Of a stretch of DNA of 64,000 nt, positions 1-10,458 are shown piece by piece. Numbering within the stretch: position 1 is the first letter of the stretch; each line of letters starts with the position of its first letter. The stretch is from Symsagittifera roscoffensis (lineage: Eukaryota; Xenacoelomorpha; Acoela; Convolutidae). The notes under the pieces were generated by a model. It made no database searches. It worked only from the letters and a program-made list of their open reading frames with translations, and was not told where the DNA came from. Position numbers and translations under genes: made by a program. Location of the stretch: positions 13,770,210-13,834,209 of the forward strand of contig NC_087071.1 of assembly GCF_963678635.1 (NCBI RefSeq), given 5' to 3'.

Positions 1-117
1 TTTCTAAAAACCTTTATCTACTTCATTGTGATAATTTAATTACTTGTAAATGTTGTAATTTAATTTAATTAGTTTAATTTTAATCAGGAGCTATCCAATT
101 AAAATTAGAGATCGAGC

Positions 118-351
118 TAAATAGATCTAGAGTATACTGGCTTTTTGCGATTGTTTAAGTACTCTGGGAGAGGTAACTAATTTCTAAGTTAAATTCAAAT
201 TCTCTGGTGCTGAAATTACAAGTAATTTCAGCACTTACAAATAAGTGGATTGTTAGTTAGATGGATCGTGATTGGTTAATATTAAATATTTTATAGAGAT
301 AAAATATCCAATGTATAACCAAAGAATAAATATAGTTTATATCTGGTTCCA
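118..351 (-). repeat. 3' LTR, partial or divergent
   Basis: This stretch closely matches the inner and outer parts of the LTRs ending at 48351 and 61138. It ends in GGTTCCA, so on the minus strand the LTR opens TGGAACC. It holds the conserved perfect inverted repeat at 207-234. Left of about 118 the match to the other LTRs stops. Positions 1-117 show only weak resemblance (a shared ctttatctact word), so this copy is truncated, recombined or diverged at that end. Confidence 0.8.
207..234. promoter_or_regulatory. Perfect hairpin in LTR
   Basis: GTGCTGAAATTAC, a 2-nt AA spacer, then its exact reverse complement. The same 28 bp is intact at 48205-48232 and 60996-61023 although the surrounding LTR sequence has drifted. 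It is a candidate structural signal of the LTR, for example in the R region or near the poly(A) site. Its function is not shown. Confidence 0.7.
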
Positions 352-1933
352 CCCATCTTAGTTTTGAATCTTAGATCTTCTATTTGTAATGAACGATCGA
401 TGTCGGTCGTTGTTGTTTGACGAGCATCATTTCCTGTTTTGTTCTTGAAGAAGAAAGCTCCAGGAAGCTGGAGTCATTGATAGGAAGTTGTTAGTTGTCG
501 TTTGACAAAGACTATGACTGTCAATGAAATCAATCTGATTTCAAGCTGGTTTGCTATGATCGTTTGTTCTTGATTGGTTGTGGAGAACTGTGTTTTGATC
601 TGGTTTGGGAATGGTGTGAAGATCGTGTTTGGAGGGGATGCCTTGTATCTCGGATCTGTACGTATACTTGGACATCGAGATGGTCATTGGTCTGATTCAA
701 TGAAGTCCTTTTCTGAGAAGTCAAGTCGTACTCTAAATCCTTTATGAGCTGTGATTGTGAGCGGCATGTCAGTTGTATCTAGCCATCCTTTAGGTTGAGT
801 GTGATGGGTTCGCCTAGTCTTTGGATGCTTGTTCTTGTTGTTGTTCGTGATCTATGTACTGCATATTATAATTTACATTTTGTAAAATTTTGTTAGTTCT
901 TATTTTTTAGTTATGGTTTTGATTAATTGTTTTCGCAAAAGCGTTTTAGTTTTAGTTCAGTTATTTTTAAGAGTTACTCACACTTGAGTACCTCCTGTCA
1001 AAAAAAGTGATGTGGTCACAAAGCGTGGATGTAGCACGGTGCGTTAGGCCGGCTATAGAGCATGCTCAGGACGTCCTCTCTGGTGGGTTAGGCCAGGAAG
1101 GGGAGTATGATTTCGTGCTGGTTTTTTAAGGGGTCCTGTCTTGTGTTTACTTTTGTGTTATATTATTTTTTGTTTTCCTTTTGTTTCGTTGGTTGTGTCC
1201 TTTTCTCAAAAATCAAATTGTTTGTGGTTTAAGTTTGTCTTGCGACTTGTTTCATTGTTTCTTTTTTAGACTTGGTAATAGTCTTCAAAAGAATAATTTA
1301 TCCAATTTTAAGCTGGTTTAATCTGGTTTGGGTACCGTGGGTTTTCTTTTCTTAGTCATGCTGTTAGTTTTTGGTTTATGGTGTTTAGTAAGCTGCGTTG
1401 GTTAATTTGGTTATTATATAATTCCATTCCAACCGGGTTAAAGGAAAAGTGGAAACTTGTTATTGCTTGTTTGAGTTGTTGTTAGTGCAAACTTAAAACT
1501 TGAATTCATTATTTTAAACAATTCATCGTGGGCAAGCTGTGCGATTGTGGAGAGATGTTCTGTGCGTTTAAACAGAAGTTATAGAAAAGGTTAGTACTGC
1601 ATTTCAATCGTATAAATTTACTGCTTTTAAGGTGAAATTTTACTGCTTTTGGGATTAAAAGGTAAATTATTTGCATCGTATTTGAAATTTACTACATTTG
1701 GGGGAATAATTTAGAAATTAATTTACTACTTTGAATTAACTTTTACTGTATCATTTAGTGCTTTTGGTTATATAGAGTTTAAAATGGAGAACAGTGTTTA
1801 TATTTTTATTTGTCTTTTCTTGTTTTAAAAGTGATCGTGATGTGAAGGCTAAAGAGAATACAAGTTACTGAATAAAATGGATAGTTTGGTTTTAAATTAG
1901 TTAGTTTGAAAATTATTAAATTCATAAATACCT
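352..1933. other. 3' non-coding region of the retrotransposon
   Basis: Next to the LTR, the minus strand reads AAGATGGG directly before TGGAACC, a plausible short polypurine tract. The rest lacks long open frames but is conserved with 61139-62744 of the second element, including a stretch around 1010-1110 (vector-like words such as gtggtcacaaagcgtggatg) and the ctgcttttggg and tttactac repeats near 1620-1760. This makes it part of the element and not host flank. Confidence 0.7.
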
Positions 1934-2278
1934 TTAGTCATCTGGGAGAAAGCCGTGTGGAAAAATGTCGTGAATGGCGTCTGAAGTAGTTAGTAGTTTT
2001 GCTACTATGCGTATTATGTTTTTAGTTTGCGACAGTGGCCAGAGCAATTGCAGTGCTTTGATGGTTTTTAGTTCTTCGGTGCCTACTGCAAATTCATGAG
2101 GTGTGTTCTGGATTAGATTATAAATTTTATGGTTATATTTAGTATTATGAATTAGTTCTAAAATGGGTACTTCTATAGGTTGAATATATTCATGCGGAAT
2201 GATCAGGGGGTCGGGATTCTTCGTCGTTGAAGGTCTTCGTGAGGGGACAAAATATATACATTTGAGTGATGGGATCAC
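1934..2278 (-). CDS. Conserved 3'-terminal ORF of the retrotransposon, 114 aa
   Basis: The C-terminal half has a VGTEELKTIKALQLLWPLSQ stretch and ends FPHGFLPDD. The second element (62745-63064) encodes nearly the same residues despite nucleotide drift, which supports past coding function. It follows the envelope-like frames in the same direction and is probably the broken C-terminal end of that gene. A separate accessory protein is possible. The first methionine is probably not the original start, because homology to the second copy continues upstream in another frame. Confidence 0.5.
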   Translation of the reverse strand: MIPSLKCIYFVPSRRPSTTKNPDPLIIPHEYIQPIEVPILELIHNTKYNHKIYNLIQNTPHEFAVGTEELKTIKALQLLWPLSQTKNIIRIVAKLLTTSDAIHDIFPHGFLPDD

Positions 2279-3041
2279 AATTTCGGAGGATGCCTTGAAA
2301 GTTAGTATTTTTCATTCAATACGTGAAGTTTAGAAAAATTGGTGAGCTGTATTTGGAATTAATGAATTGAAATCTGTGGTGGGGTTGACGTGATGGTGTG
2401 TGTAAATGAAAATGATTTTGGATAAAGCGATAGTAAGTATAAGTATTTGTTTGCTTAGTTCTCAACATGATGTCGTGTGAGCAGTGCAAACTTTTGGTGT
2501 CAGGAAGTGAAAGGTAAGTGAAAATTTTTGAAATTTTTCGTGAAATGATTCGTATGCTTGGATGTCTGATAGTGCTTCTGAAATTATGTGATCAAGCTTT
2601 TCATCTAGTTTGTTAAGTGTGAATATGTATGATGATTTAATAAAAAAATTTTCTGTGATTTGTGGATTAGCGAATTTATCGTCGTCAAGAAATTGGTCTT
2701 GATTGGATCTGATTATGTTATGATCGTAATATTCAATTGAGTAGTCGTTAGTGCGGGTGCAGTGAATGTTTTTAGTAATTTCTTCTATCCTACGTATGTT
2801 AATTGTCGTATAGTGAGTGCTGTGGTTAATCTGAACAATTCGTCTTTATTCCTTTCAAAATCGATAGTGGGGTTATAGAGTGGTAGTGTAAGGGGGTTAG
2901 TGAAATTATAATAAGCTGTCCAATCAAGAGTGGGTATTAATACATGTTCATCTACAAAATGACGTGGTTCAGGGTTAAAATCTTATTGATTTAGTGTGTA
3001 TTGGGGAAATAAAGGTAAAGTTATTTGAAGAAAATTCGTTG
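2279..3041 (-). pseudogene. Decayed envelope-region coding sequence
   Basis: No long open frame, but short minus-strand stretches look coding. One around 2500-2745 includes IEYYDHNIIRSNQDQFLDDD and continues with hydrophilic, helix-prone sequence. The equivalent is found in the second element (about 63300-63530), where it is directly joined to the N-terminal envelope region. Frameshifts and stops (for example near 2460) separate it from its neighbours. Confidence 0.5.
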
Positions 3042-3722
3042 TTATGGTGTGGTCTGGATATATTCTCGTGCGGTTCCGGGTTTGGATGGGAATGGATGAT
3101 TGGGAAATTTTCGTTTGAAGGTTCTATAAGCACGGTTAGTACTGTTGGATGATTCTGTGGAAGTGGATGAATGAGCTAATGATGGAGTATAATCTGAAAT
3201 TGGTGTGGGTGTTGGTGGATTTGATGATGTTATTGTTGATGATAATTGGTGAATAGTGAAGGTGTGGGGAGATAGCAATTGTTGTTGAAGTGTTATGAAA
3301 TTATCTAGTTCTTCCGAAAGTTGGATTTTATCAGGGGAGTTAATGGTGGAGCGTTCATTATTGAATGGTGAGTATGTTGGGGTTACTTGAGAAGGAGTGT
3401 AGGGAGATGTATGTTGGCTATGGGATTGTATAGGTTTGAAAGGGGGTTTGGAAAAAGTTGTTGAGCTGGTCGGGGTATGTGTAGAAGGGGATGGTTCTGA
3501 ATCGGCGAATTCGTCGGGGGTTTCAATATCAGAATTATTGAATTGTGAAATTGTTGTATAAATTGTGATATCTGAGTTAGTGTCAGAATTCATGCCGGAT
3601 GATGTGTTAGCTTGTGTTGAATCAGGTGGCTGAAAAGCAAAAATTGAGATAATAGTGAGTGGATTTTGGAGGTTGGTAGTGTCCGAGTTTGATCGGTGTG
3701 GTGATCCAATTTGTCTGCTCAT
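3042..3722 (-). CDS. Ser/Thr/Pro-rich protein, 226 aa
   Basis: Open reading frame dominated by S, T, P and N with no hydrophobic segment. The composition suits an unstructured region, such as the cytoplasmic or mucin-like part of an envelope-type protein. It lies in the same direction just downstream of the 206-aa envelope-like frame. No family recognised. A similar S/T/P-rich frame occurs at 7122-7415. The 300 bp to its right (3723-4024) shows nothing convincing. Confidence 0.45.
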   Translation of the reverse strand: MSRQIGSPHRSNSDTTNLQNPLTIISIFAFQPPDSTQANTSSGMNSDTNSDITIYTTISQFNNSDIETPDEFADSEPSPSTHTPTSSTTFSKPPFKPIQSHSQHTSPYTPSQVTPTYSPFNNERSTINSPDKIQLSEELDNFITLQQQLLSPHTFTIHQLSSTITSSNPPTPTPISDYTPSLAHSSTSTESSNSTNRAYRTFKRKFPNHPFPSKPGTAREYIQTTP

Positions 3723-4024
3723 CGTGGGCTAAAAAAAAGACTATTTTGAGATTGAAATGTGGCGGTATGGGGCTGTTCAATGATTTGTTCGTATGTATCG
3801 TCAATTGAAGGTTGTTGTGTCACTATGTGTTGGATGGGACTTGGTATGTGGCTGGGTCTTAAGTTAAGGGGGTTTGTGATTGCTTCGAAAAGTTTCGAAA
3901 ATTTCGTGAGACTAAAGATAATGGATGATTATTTGGCAAATGGGGTGCCGTAGGTAATGCGTTTGTTTTATTATTTGAGTCATCGTATGTGTTGGGATTT
4001 GTTGACAACTTCGTATTGTATTCT

Positions 4025-4645
4025 TTAAATTTGTGCATCTAGGAGGATTTTATTTATTGATGATGAAAATATTCCAAAAAATCCTGCAAACATGTAATCT
4101 TTGATGTCTTTAAAATATCCGCTGTAATCTTGTGCGTAAATGTCTGAAAATCCTGCTGTTTCTGCAAGTTTTCGTAAATTTTGGTCTATTGATTGTCGTT
4201 GTATAGTGTCCATTTGTGTTAGTAGTTTTTGAAACTGTTGTGTTCTAATGTGATGTTGTATATCGGATTTAGAATTTATACCTATTGAATGTAAATCGAT
4301 ATTTGGGTTGCGAGCGATAGCTCGAATGCTTTCTGGTGAAAACTGTTTTAGTGGCTGCATGAGTGTAGGGTATGGTGTAAGTAGATAGTATTTATCTTCA
4401 TCAGGGTTTAATTGTACGACGTTGTGGCTTTTTTCTGATCCACATGGGACTGCGGTTTCCCAAAAATATGTTCGTCTTAAAAGTGTATCAACAAAATGTA
4501 CTTTATTTTTGTAGAAAATGGGGATTGTTTTGTAACAACGTTTGTCTTCCAAAAACATATAGTGGTGATACTTTTTGGTGCAAGTATAAAACCATAAAAC
4601 GTTTTCTTTATTGTCAAGGAAATTCGATCTATTTCCGGATAACAA
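4025..4645 (-). pseudogene. env: Envelope-like glycoprotein, C-proximal part (206 aa)
   Basis: Contains a Cys-containing block with IPIFYKNKVHFVD followed by a VPC motif, a long helix-prone region (about residues 100-160), and a hydrophobic FAGFFGIFSSSINKILL end that could be a membrane segment. The pattern of short Cys-bearing motifs before a heptad-like region resembles class III-type glycoproteins such as those of chuviruses and their endogenous relatives. This is a motif impression and was not searched. It is in line with frames at 4885-6632, broken by frameshifts. Confidence 0.45.
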
Positions 4646-5047
4646 ATATCCTGCGTATGGTATTTTGAGTACTGCTAATGCGAGTGATTGTAGAATCTGT
4701 GTTCTTTCTAATTCGCATAGTTAGTGGAGTGTTTCTAATTCAGAAAATGACTTTTGTTGGAAAATTCTACTAATTGTGTAGTCTAATTTCATATCTAAGT
4801 GAATGTCATAATGTATTGCGCCAAAATAGGTATTATTCATTAATGATAGCTTTTGTAAACGTGTACATTCACTGTCGTATGGTTCTAGTCTTCCACCAGG
4901 ATTTCCTGTGTTTTTTTGCGGAGGTTCACTGGGATGTATGATGTATCTTCGTTTATTAGGTGATGTGTTGCATAGGGATGAAATTTTACTTTTCCGGTGG
5001 TCATGTCGAAAGCTTCGTCGTATTCAACAAGTATTTCGGAGTATTGT
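4646..5047 (-). pseudogene. env: Envelope-like gene, broken middle part
   Basis: Short minus-strand fragments, the longest 4885-5067 (60 aa), link the C-proximal frame to the duplicated region. No single open frame spans it. Confidence 0.4.
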
Positions 5048-5620
5048 GTTTTTGTATTTACATGCAAATTCTGTTTTGTGAAATATTTGAAAATTTGTCA
5101 ATTTATTTTCGATATTATGGATGTTTCTAAAGTTAGTACTTAGTCTTTCATTTGGGTTGACTTTTTCAAATGGAATTGATTCAATAAAACATTTTTGGTG
5201 AAATTTTATCATTCTAGCGTGTATTTTTGCAACTTGGAAAACTGTGCAGGTTTCTTCAGGAAACCATTGTCTGGTTGCTTGTGTGCGTGTTGTAGGATCG
5301 CAATATCCTTGGTCATTTTTGCAAGGGAATCTAATGCCTTGGTAGAGGATTGTGTCGTCTTTTAAATCTCGTGTTAATTGTACTTTTTCAAGTTGTATTT
5401 TCCAATCAAAAAATATTATTTCTTGATATCCTTTATTTTTTGTATCTGCTTTGCAATTTGAGGGATCATTGATACCTATGTGTGGTATCCAATGTTTATC
5501 CTGGAGATCATTTTTCAGTCTTCCATGTGTTCCATGAAAGGGAAAATTTCTGTCTAGTCTAACGTGACCTTGGTGTTTTTCAAGTTCTGCTTGATGTGCT
5601 GTTTTTGTATTTACATGCAA
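5024..5620 (-). pseudogene. env: Envelope-like gene, downstream copy of the duplicated segment (198 aa)
   Basis: Shares most of its residues with the frame at 5693-6382, including HIGINDPSNCKADTKNKGYQ, a CDPTTRTQAT block and an EETCTVFQVAKIHARMIKFH block. Cysteines keep their positions between copies, which suggests a folded extracellular domain. The copy arose by the 553-bp tandem duplication and ends in the repeated HVNTKT junction. Confidence 0.5.
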
Positions 5621-6153
5621 ATTCTGTTTCGTGAAATATTTGAAAACGTGTCAATTTATTTTCGATATTATGGATGTTTCTAAAGTAAGTACTTAGTCTT
5701 TCATTTGGGTTGACTTTTCAAATGGAATTGATTCAGTAGAATATTTTTGGTGAAATTTAATCATTCTAGCGTGTATTTTTGCAACTTGGAAAACTGTGCA
5801 GGTTTCTTCAGGAAACCATTCTATGGTTGCTTGTGTGCGTGTTGTAGGATCGCAATATCCTTGGTCATTTTTGCAAGGGAACCTAATGCCTTGGTAGAGG
5901 ATTGTGTCGTCTTTTAAATATCGTGTTAATTGTACTTTTTCAAGTTGTATTTTCCAATCAAAAAATATTATTTCTTGATATCCTTTATTTTTTGTATCTG
6001 CTTTGCAATTTGAGGGATCATTGATACCTATGTGTGGTATCCACTGTTTATCATGGAGACCATATGTCAGTCTTCCATATGTTCCATGAAAGGGAAAATT
6101 TTTGTCTAGTCTAATGTGACCGTGGTGTTTTTCAAGTTCTGCTTGATGTGCTG
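5048..6153. repeat. 553-bp tandem duplication inside the envelope-like gene
   Basis: Units 5048-5600 and 5601-6153 align end to end, both starting at gtttttgtatttacatgc-type sequence or its junction. They differ at scattered sites and amino acids (for example RQWFPEE versus IEWFPEE). This duplication is therefore older than the near-identical pol duplications to the right. 553 is not a multiple of three, so it changes the frame across the junction. Confidence 0.9.
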
Positions 6154-6382
6154 AGTCTGGGAAAACTTGAAAATTTACAAGTTTTCTATTCGTTCCATCT
6201 TTTTGTGTTAAATTTAATCTTCTAAGTTCATTCTTACAATCTTGAGGGTTAAGATGTAGTAATCTTTCTATATTACTCTGATAGAAAGATTTGTGGTCTA
6301 GTCGGTTTTTATTTCCGTTTGAGACTTGTGAGCAATGTACTTTCTTTTCGGAAAATGTTGCTGTAAATTTGTAACCTGCCAA
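5693..6382 (-). pseudogene. env: Envelope-like glycoprotein, upstream copy of the segment (229 aa)
   Basis: The N-terminal part (CSQVSNGNKNRLDHKSFYQS, then a leucine-rich NIERLLHLN) is also encoded in the second element at about 63540-63700. The remainder is the duplicated Cys-containing domain. It overlaps the signal-peptide frame 6309-6632 in another frame, so at least one frameshift separates them. Confidence 0.5.
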
Positions 6383-6632
6383 TGGTGTTGATCGGGCTTT
6401 TGAGTATAGTGTTGCCTTTTACATTTGTGCTTTCTATAGCTTGTGGTTCTGATTCGCATTGTGTTCCTTGATTTATAGCGTATTTGTGTAGTGTTTTTTG
6501 TTCGTTTTCTTCACAATCATAGTGTGTTACTAATAAATCCTGAGGTCCTGTACGAGGGGATGGATTTGTATGTTGTTCGGAAAAAATTAGAAAAAGAATG
6601 TGTTGAAATGTAAATAACTTTAAAATATACAT
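6309..6632 (-). pseudogene. env: Envelope-like protein N-terminus with signal peptide (107 aa)
   Basis: Begins MYILKLFTFQHILFLIFS, a good signal peptide, followed by a short Pro-rich stretch and a THYDC motif with a downstream Cys. A DC motif soon after the signal peptide followed by a second Cys is what I associate with chuvirus-type glycoproteins, at low confidence. The second element keeps the same start region near 63935. It lies downstream of integrase, the usual position of env in env-carrying LTR elements. Confidence 0.5.
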
Positions 6633-6926
6633 GTGTACGATAATCCGGAGTATGAGTTATAAAATGTGATATATCCAATTGTGTTTTTAGTGTATCTATC
6701 GTATTTATATATTACTTCAGTTGTTATAAATGCAGGAGGTAGTGATTGAGCTGTTATGTTTGTTAGACGTAGGGGAAAAGGATGTTGAACAATATTATTA
6801 AGTTTGACTGTGATTTCGAACTTTAATTGAAGACTGTTTTGTTGAAGTATTTGATTGTTATGCTCTCGGATATCTTTGTGGATATGTTGTCTATATTGTA
6901 ATCTATTAAGTGCCCAACTATGGAGT
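6633..6926. other. Spacer upstream of the envelope-like start
   Basis: AT-rich and without an open frame. The same sequence begins at the right edge of the window in the second element (after about 63940). Its right end, near 6926, is the breakpoint of the first tandem duplication. Confidence 0.5.
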
Positions 6927-7121
6927 CGGTTACTTTCTTGATGTTGTCCAAATAGTGGGGGAGGTGCTACGAAAGTATTCCAATCTAATCGTAAAGGAAT
7001 ATTTGACGATGATTGTTCTCGGTATCTAGTGTCGAGGTTGTTTGGAAAATTTAAGGGGAAAAGTGTTGGTGAGACTTGACTTAATGATGGTGTTGACGGA
7101 AGTGAGAGTTTCTGGTAATGA

Positions 7122-7415
7122 TTATAGTGTTGTATCAGAAGAAATATCTATTGGTTCATTTACTATGTTCGGTTCACCTTGTGTAAATGAGTGTGTTGTC
7201 CAATATGGTGGTCTTTCTGTGGTGTCTGGGGTATTAATTGGGTTTTCTCGGATTTGTTGTGATGTGGGGGTTGAATATAGGTAGTCTGAGGGTATATTTG
7301 AGATGCTTTGTTGTGAAAGAAGTGTGGGAGGTTCTGGTAGTGTACTGCTTGAAAGTTCTGAGGTAGTTGGCGTTGGTGATTGAGGTATATTAAAGTGAAC
7401 TCTGGGGGTTTGCAA
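7122..7415 (-). CDS. Pro/Ser/Thr-rich ORF, copy A (97 aa)
   Basis: Composition is S, T, P and Q rich and no domain is recognised. It lies between integrase and the envelope-like start. It overlaps another open frame on the same strand (7163-7540, 125 aa) and only one is likely to be the relic. Near-identical copies are at 10459-10752 and 19156-19449. Confidence 0.35.
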   Translation of the reverse strand: MQTPRVHFNIPQSPTPTTSELSSSTLPEPPTLLSQQSISNIPSDYLYSTPTSQQIRENPINTPDTTERPPYWTTHSFTQGEPNIVNEPIDISSDTTL

Positions 7416-7750
7416 ATTTCTATTTCTTCACGGGTGTATAAATTGTCTATGTATATCAGGTGTATTTTGATTCTGGCTACTATGTCTAACTCGATTGAGG
7501 TCTTGTTGCAGGGTGGGGTATAAGTTATATGTTGGTTCACTTAAAGATGCTTGTCGATGAACTGGTTCTAGTGGTTCTGATAAGCGTGCGTGTCGTTCTT
7601 CAAAGGTGTATGGATTGTCTTGAAAAGAATTGCGTGTTGATGTTCAAGGATTATTTGTAGTTATGGGTGTTATTGGGCTTTCTTGGGATGTGGTTCGTGG
7701 GGGCTGGTTTGGTGGTGGTTGATTAGCAATTTTGGAAAATTATCTGAATT

Positions 7751-7945
7751 TTAATTTCTTCTGGAAAATTTGTGTTTATTATAAAATTCTTCAATAAAGA
7801 GTAATAAGAGGATGGTTGCTAGGGCAAAAATGACTATTGCTTTTTTGATACATCTGCAGATTGTCATGATGAGGGAGATTAAAAACGTGAGAAAAATTAT
7901 GAATAAAAGAAAAATATCTGTTCGACTGAAAATAATTCGTATCAT
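7751..7945 (-). CDS. Small two-helix membrane-type ORF, copy A (64 aa)
   Basis: Two hydrophobic stretches, FLLFIIFLTFLISLIMTI and AIVIFALATILLLLFI, separated by CRCIKK, then a basic tail. This fits a small two-pass membrane protein or the anchor of an envelope-type protein. It lies about 1.1 kb downstream of integrase. Identical frames occur at 11088-11282 and 19785-19979. No family recognised, and coding function is not proven. Confidence 0.4.
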   Translation of the reverse strand: MIRIIFSRTDIFLLFIIFLTFLISLIMTICRCIKKAIVIFALATILLLLFIEEFYNKHKFSRRN

Positions 7946-8957
7946 TTAGATAGATTATACGTATTCGTACCTGTAGATGTGCTCAAGGATTTGGGAGAGT
8001 TGGAGATATATCTCAAATAGGGAATAGAAAAATTAAAAAAAGAATGCAAAAAATTATAGAAATTATTATTATGAATTCAAAAGTTTCAATGAAAAAGTAT
8101 AACAAAAATTGAAAAAAAGATTGAAAAATTTTGAAAAGAGGTTTAGAAGTTTTTGTTTTATGTGATCAACTGATATGGAAAGAAGCATTTACAAAGTGAT
8201 TTGTTCGTCAAATAATTTTTAAAGTTTTGATGCGAAGTTCACGTGTGGTTGGATTATTTATTGATTTTTTGACAGGTGGGTTGAGTTTCGTGAAAAATTG
8301 TTGAGGGCTATTTTATTGGTGTTTGGGAGGTCTTCATAGTATTGTTTTCATTTGTTGAATAAATGGGGGTATCTTTGAACTATTTGTACTTTAGGCCAAA
8401 TGATCATGGGTCTTTTTTACTTTAGGCTGATTTGCCATTTTTTGGTTGGGGGACTTTTGAGGTCTGAATTGGGAAAATATTGTTGATTTTTGTATAATCT
8501 GATAGGGGAGGGTTATAATATTGAAGTAGTGTTTATTTTGGTTGTCAAGTTTTAGCGAGTTGCTTATTTTTGACCTGGAGGTTGTAAAGTTAGATTTATA
8601 GATATGCCTGGAGATTAATTTCTATCGGCTAAATAAGTTTGTGTTAGAAATAGCAAGGTGACAACTTGAACGATTTCTATTGGTTGAATTTGAATAAAAT
8701 TGATCGATGTTATCCTTAGCATGTTTTTACAGAATTGTGAAGGTGTAAAGTGATTTAAAAGAATGTTTATCTTAACTTAAATCAAGGTTGTTTCTGAAAT
8801 TCAACTTTCTTTAATATTTTAGAGTATGGGATGAATGTTTTATAGTTTTTCCGTGGTTTACTTCTAAGATGTGATGATTCTATATGTTCGGATTTTTTTT
8901 GTTGATTTTGTGGTACAATTTTTTCTGTTAATTTTCTATTTTTCCTTTCTTTTTCAG
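7946..8957. other. Non-coding part of the repeated unit
   Basis: About 1 kb of AT-rich sequence with no long open frame between the membrane-type ORF and the integrase C-terminus. It is repeated near-identically at 11283-12293 and 19980-20990. Its right end (ctttctttttcag) is the left breakpoint of the second tandem duplication. Confidence 0.6.
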
Positions 8958-9107
8958 GTATTTTTGGTTCTGGTGTGTTTGATCTTTGAGTGTCTATATT
9001 CTGTTGTTGAACTATTTTTGTATTTTTGGTAGTATTAACAAGTTGATTTTGTTCTATTTGTGGGTTATTTTGAACTATGTGTAAACCTGTGAAAGAATAT
9101 AATTGAG

Positions 9108-9380
9108 TTAATTTGCCAAGAGCGTATTCCTTGGGATAATAAGGTAAAAGTTTGTTACGATGTTGTATGACTTCTTTTTGCTGGAGTCAGTAAGTTTGTA
9201 TGTTACTTCAGTAGAATTATCAATTATTTGGTATAGTACTTTTCGAAGTGGTTGTAGTTTTTTGTATATTCCTTTTTGTGTAGTAAAATTAGGTATTAAA
9301 ACAAATGTTCCAATTTTTAAGTCTGTGGCTGGCATGGAGCGTGAATTATTTTGGTTATTTATATTTTGCGTTTGTAACAA
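9108..9380 (-). pseudogene. pol: Integrase C-terminal domain, copy A (90 aa)
   Basis: Holds an SH3-like beta-strand pattern (KIGTFVLIPNF, then KLQPLRKVLYQII, then VTYKLTD). This matches the GPY/F-type module of gypsy integrases, but the GPY motif reads VLY. It is out of frame with the integrase core just upstream (9434-10009). Copies are at 12443-12715 and 21140-21412, plus a deleted one at 17818-18077. Confidence 0.7.
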
Positions 9381-9433
9381 TTTTTTTTTAGTTTTTGGTA
9401 GATTTTATTGTGTTTTTTATCTCTTTTTAAAAT

Positions 9434-10009
9434 TCATTCGGTATGTGTACCGGAAGCTAATTTCAAAATTTGTGGATGATTAAAGTGGTCTTTATCATGT
9501 GTGTGTAACGGTAGGTTATAACAAAATGAATCCATGTTGGGTTGACAATAACCTTGAGCTTTTTTATGAGCGTTTGCTGTAAACATGATTGGTTTTCGTG
9601 GCTTTTGATTAAAAACCATTTCGTATAGTGACATTCCTAAGGTTGTTGTAATTTGTGAGATATAGGATAATGGGATTATTTTTACATCTGTTGACCATTC
9701 AGTATATCGTGTATCATTTCCATTAATGATGCATCTGAGGTATTCTTGTCGTGAACGGTTCATACCTTCGACTAATCCATTTGTCCAAGGTGCATGAGTT
9801 GTACGTGGTTTATGTTTGATATTATATAGGTAGCATAATGTGATGACTTCGTTGTTAATGATTTTTGTGCCGTTATCTGTGACTAGTATTTCTGGTAGTC
9901 CGAATTTAGCTATCCAATGTTCGTAAAGTGTTGTGTATGCGTAGTAAGAATTACAATGTGGTACTGCGTTGAGTGCTACGTAGTGTGTAAATGCATCAAC
10001 ATTTACCAT
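9434..10009 (-). pseudogene. pol: Integrase catalytic core, copy A (191 aa)
   Basis: RVE core of a Ty3/gypsy integrase. The catalytic triad is visible as D in NVDAFTHY, D in VTDNGT and E in NGLVEG, with exactly 35 residues between the last two (D-x35-E). The zinc domain upstream is in another frame and, in this copy, is cut off by the duplication junction at 10263. The core is open but cannot be made as part of an intact Pol. Confidence 0.85.
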
Positions 10010-10065
10010 AATATAAGAATTTCTATCGGAGAATGGTGAAATTGGTCCTTTTGTGTCGAATGAAA

Positions 10066-10263
10066 TTCTATGATTGAAATATACTTTGTGCTTTGAAATC
10101 TTGTTTTGTTGCTATTTGTTTTTGATTTGGATAAGATTTATTTAATTGACATATTATGCAATCATTGCACAATACTTTAATCCAAATTGGTGCATTTGGG
10201 AAGTAAAAATTTTGTGTAAAATTAGAATATGTATTTTCTGATCCTGAGTGTCTTTTTGCATGT
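10066..10263 (-). pseudogene. pol: Integrase zinc domain, truncated copy A
   Basis: Corresponds to the Cys half of the HHCC domain seen complete at 13403-13633. The N-terminal part is lost at the duplication junction, where sequence jumps to the start of the next unit. Confidence 0.75.
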
Positions 10264-10458
10264 CGGTTACTTTCTTGATGTTGTCCAAATAGTGGGGGAG
10301 GTGCTACGAAAGTATTCCAATCTAATCGTAAAGGGATATTTGACGATGATTGTTCTCGGTATCTAGTGTCGAGGTTGTTTGGAAAATTTAAGGGGAAAAG
10401 TGTTGGTGAGACTTGACTTAATGATGGTGTTGACGGAAGTGAGAGTTTCTGGTAATGA

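Noticed and set aside
7042-7284. Plus-strand 80-aa frame, with copies at 10379 and 19076
   Set aside because: Opposite-strand shadow of the Pro/Ser/Thr-rich minus frames, repeated only by the tandem duplications.
9160-9483. Plus-strand 107-aa hydrophobic frame, with copies
   Set aside because: Antisense of the integrase C-terminal domain. The hydrophobicity comes from the T-rich strand.
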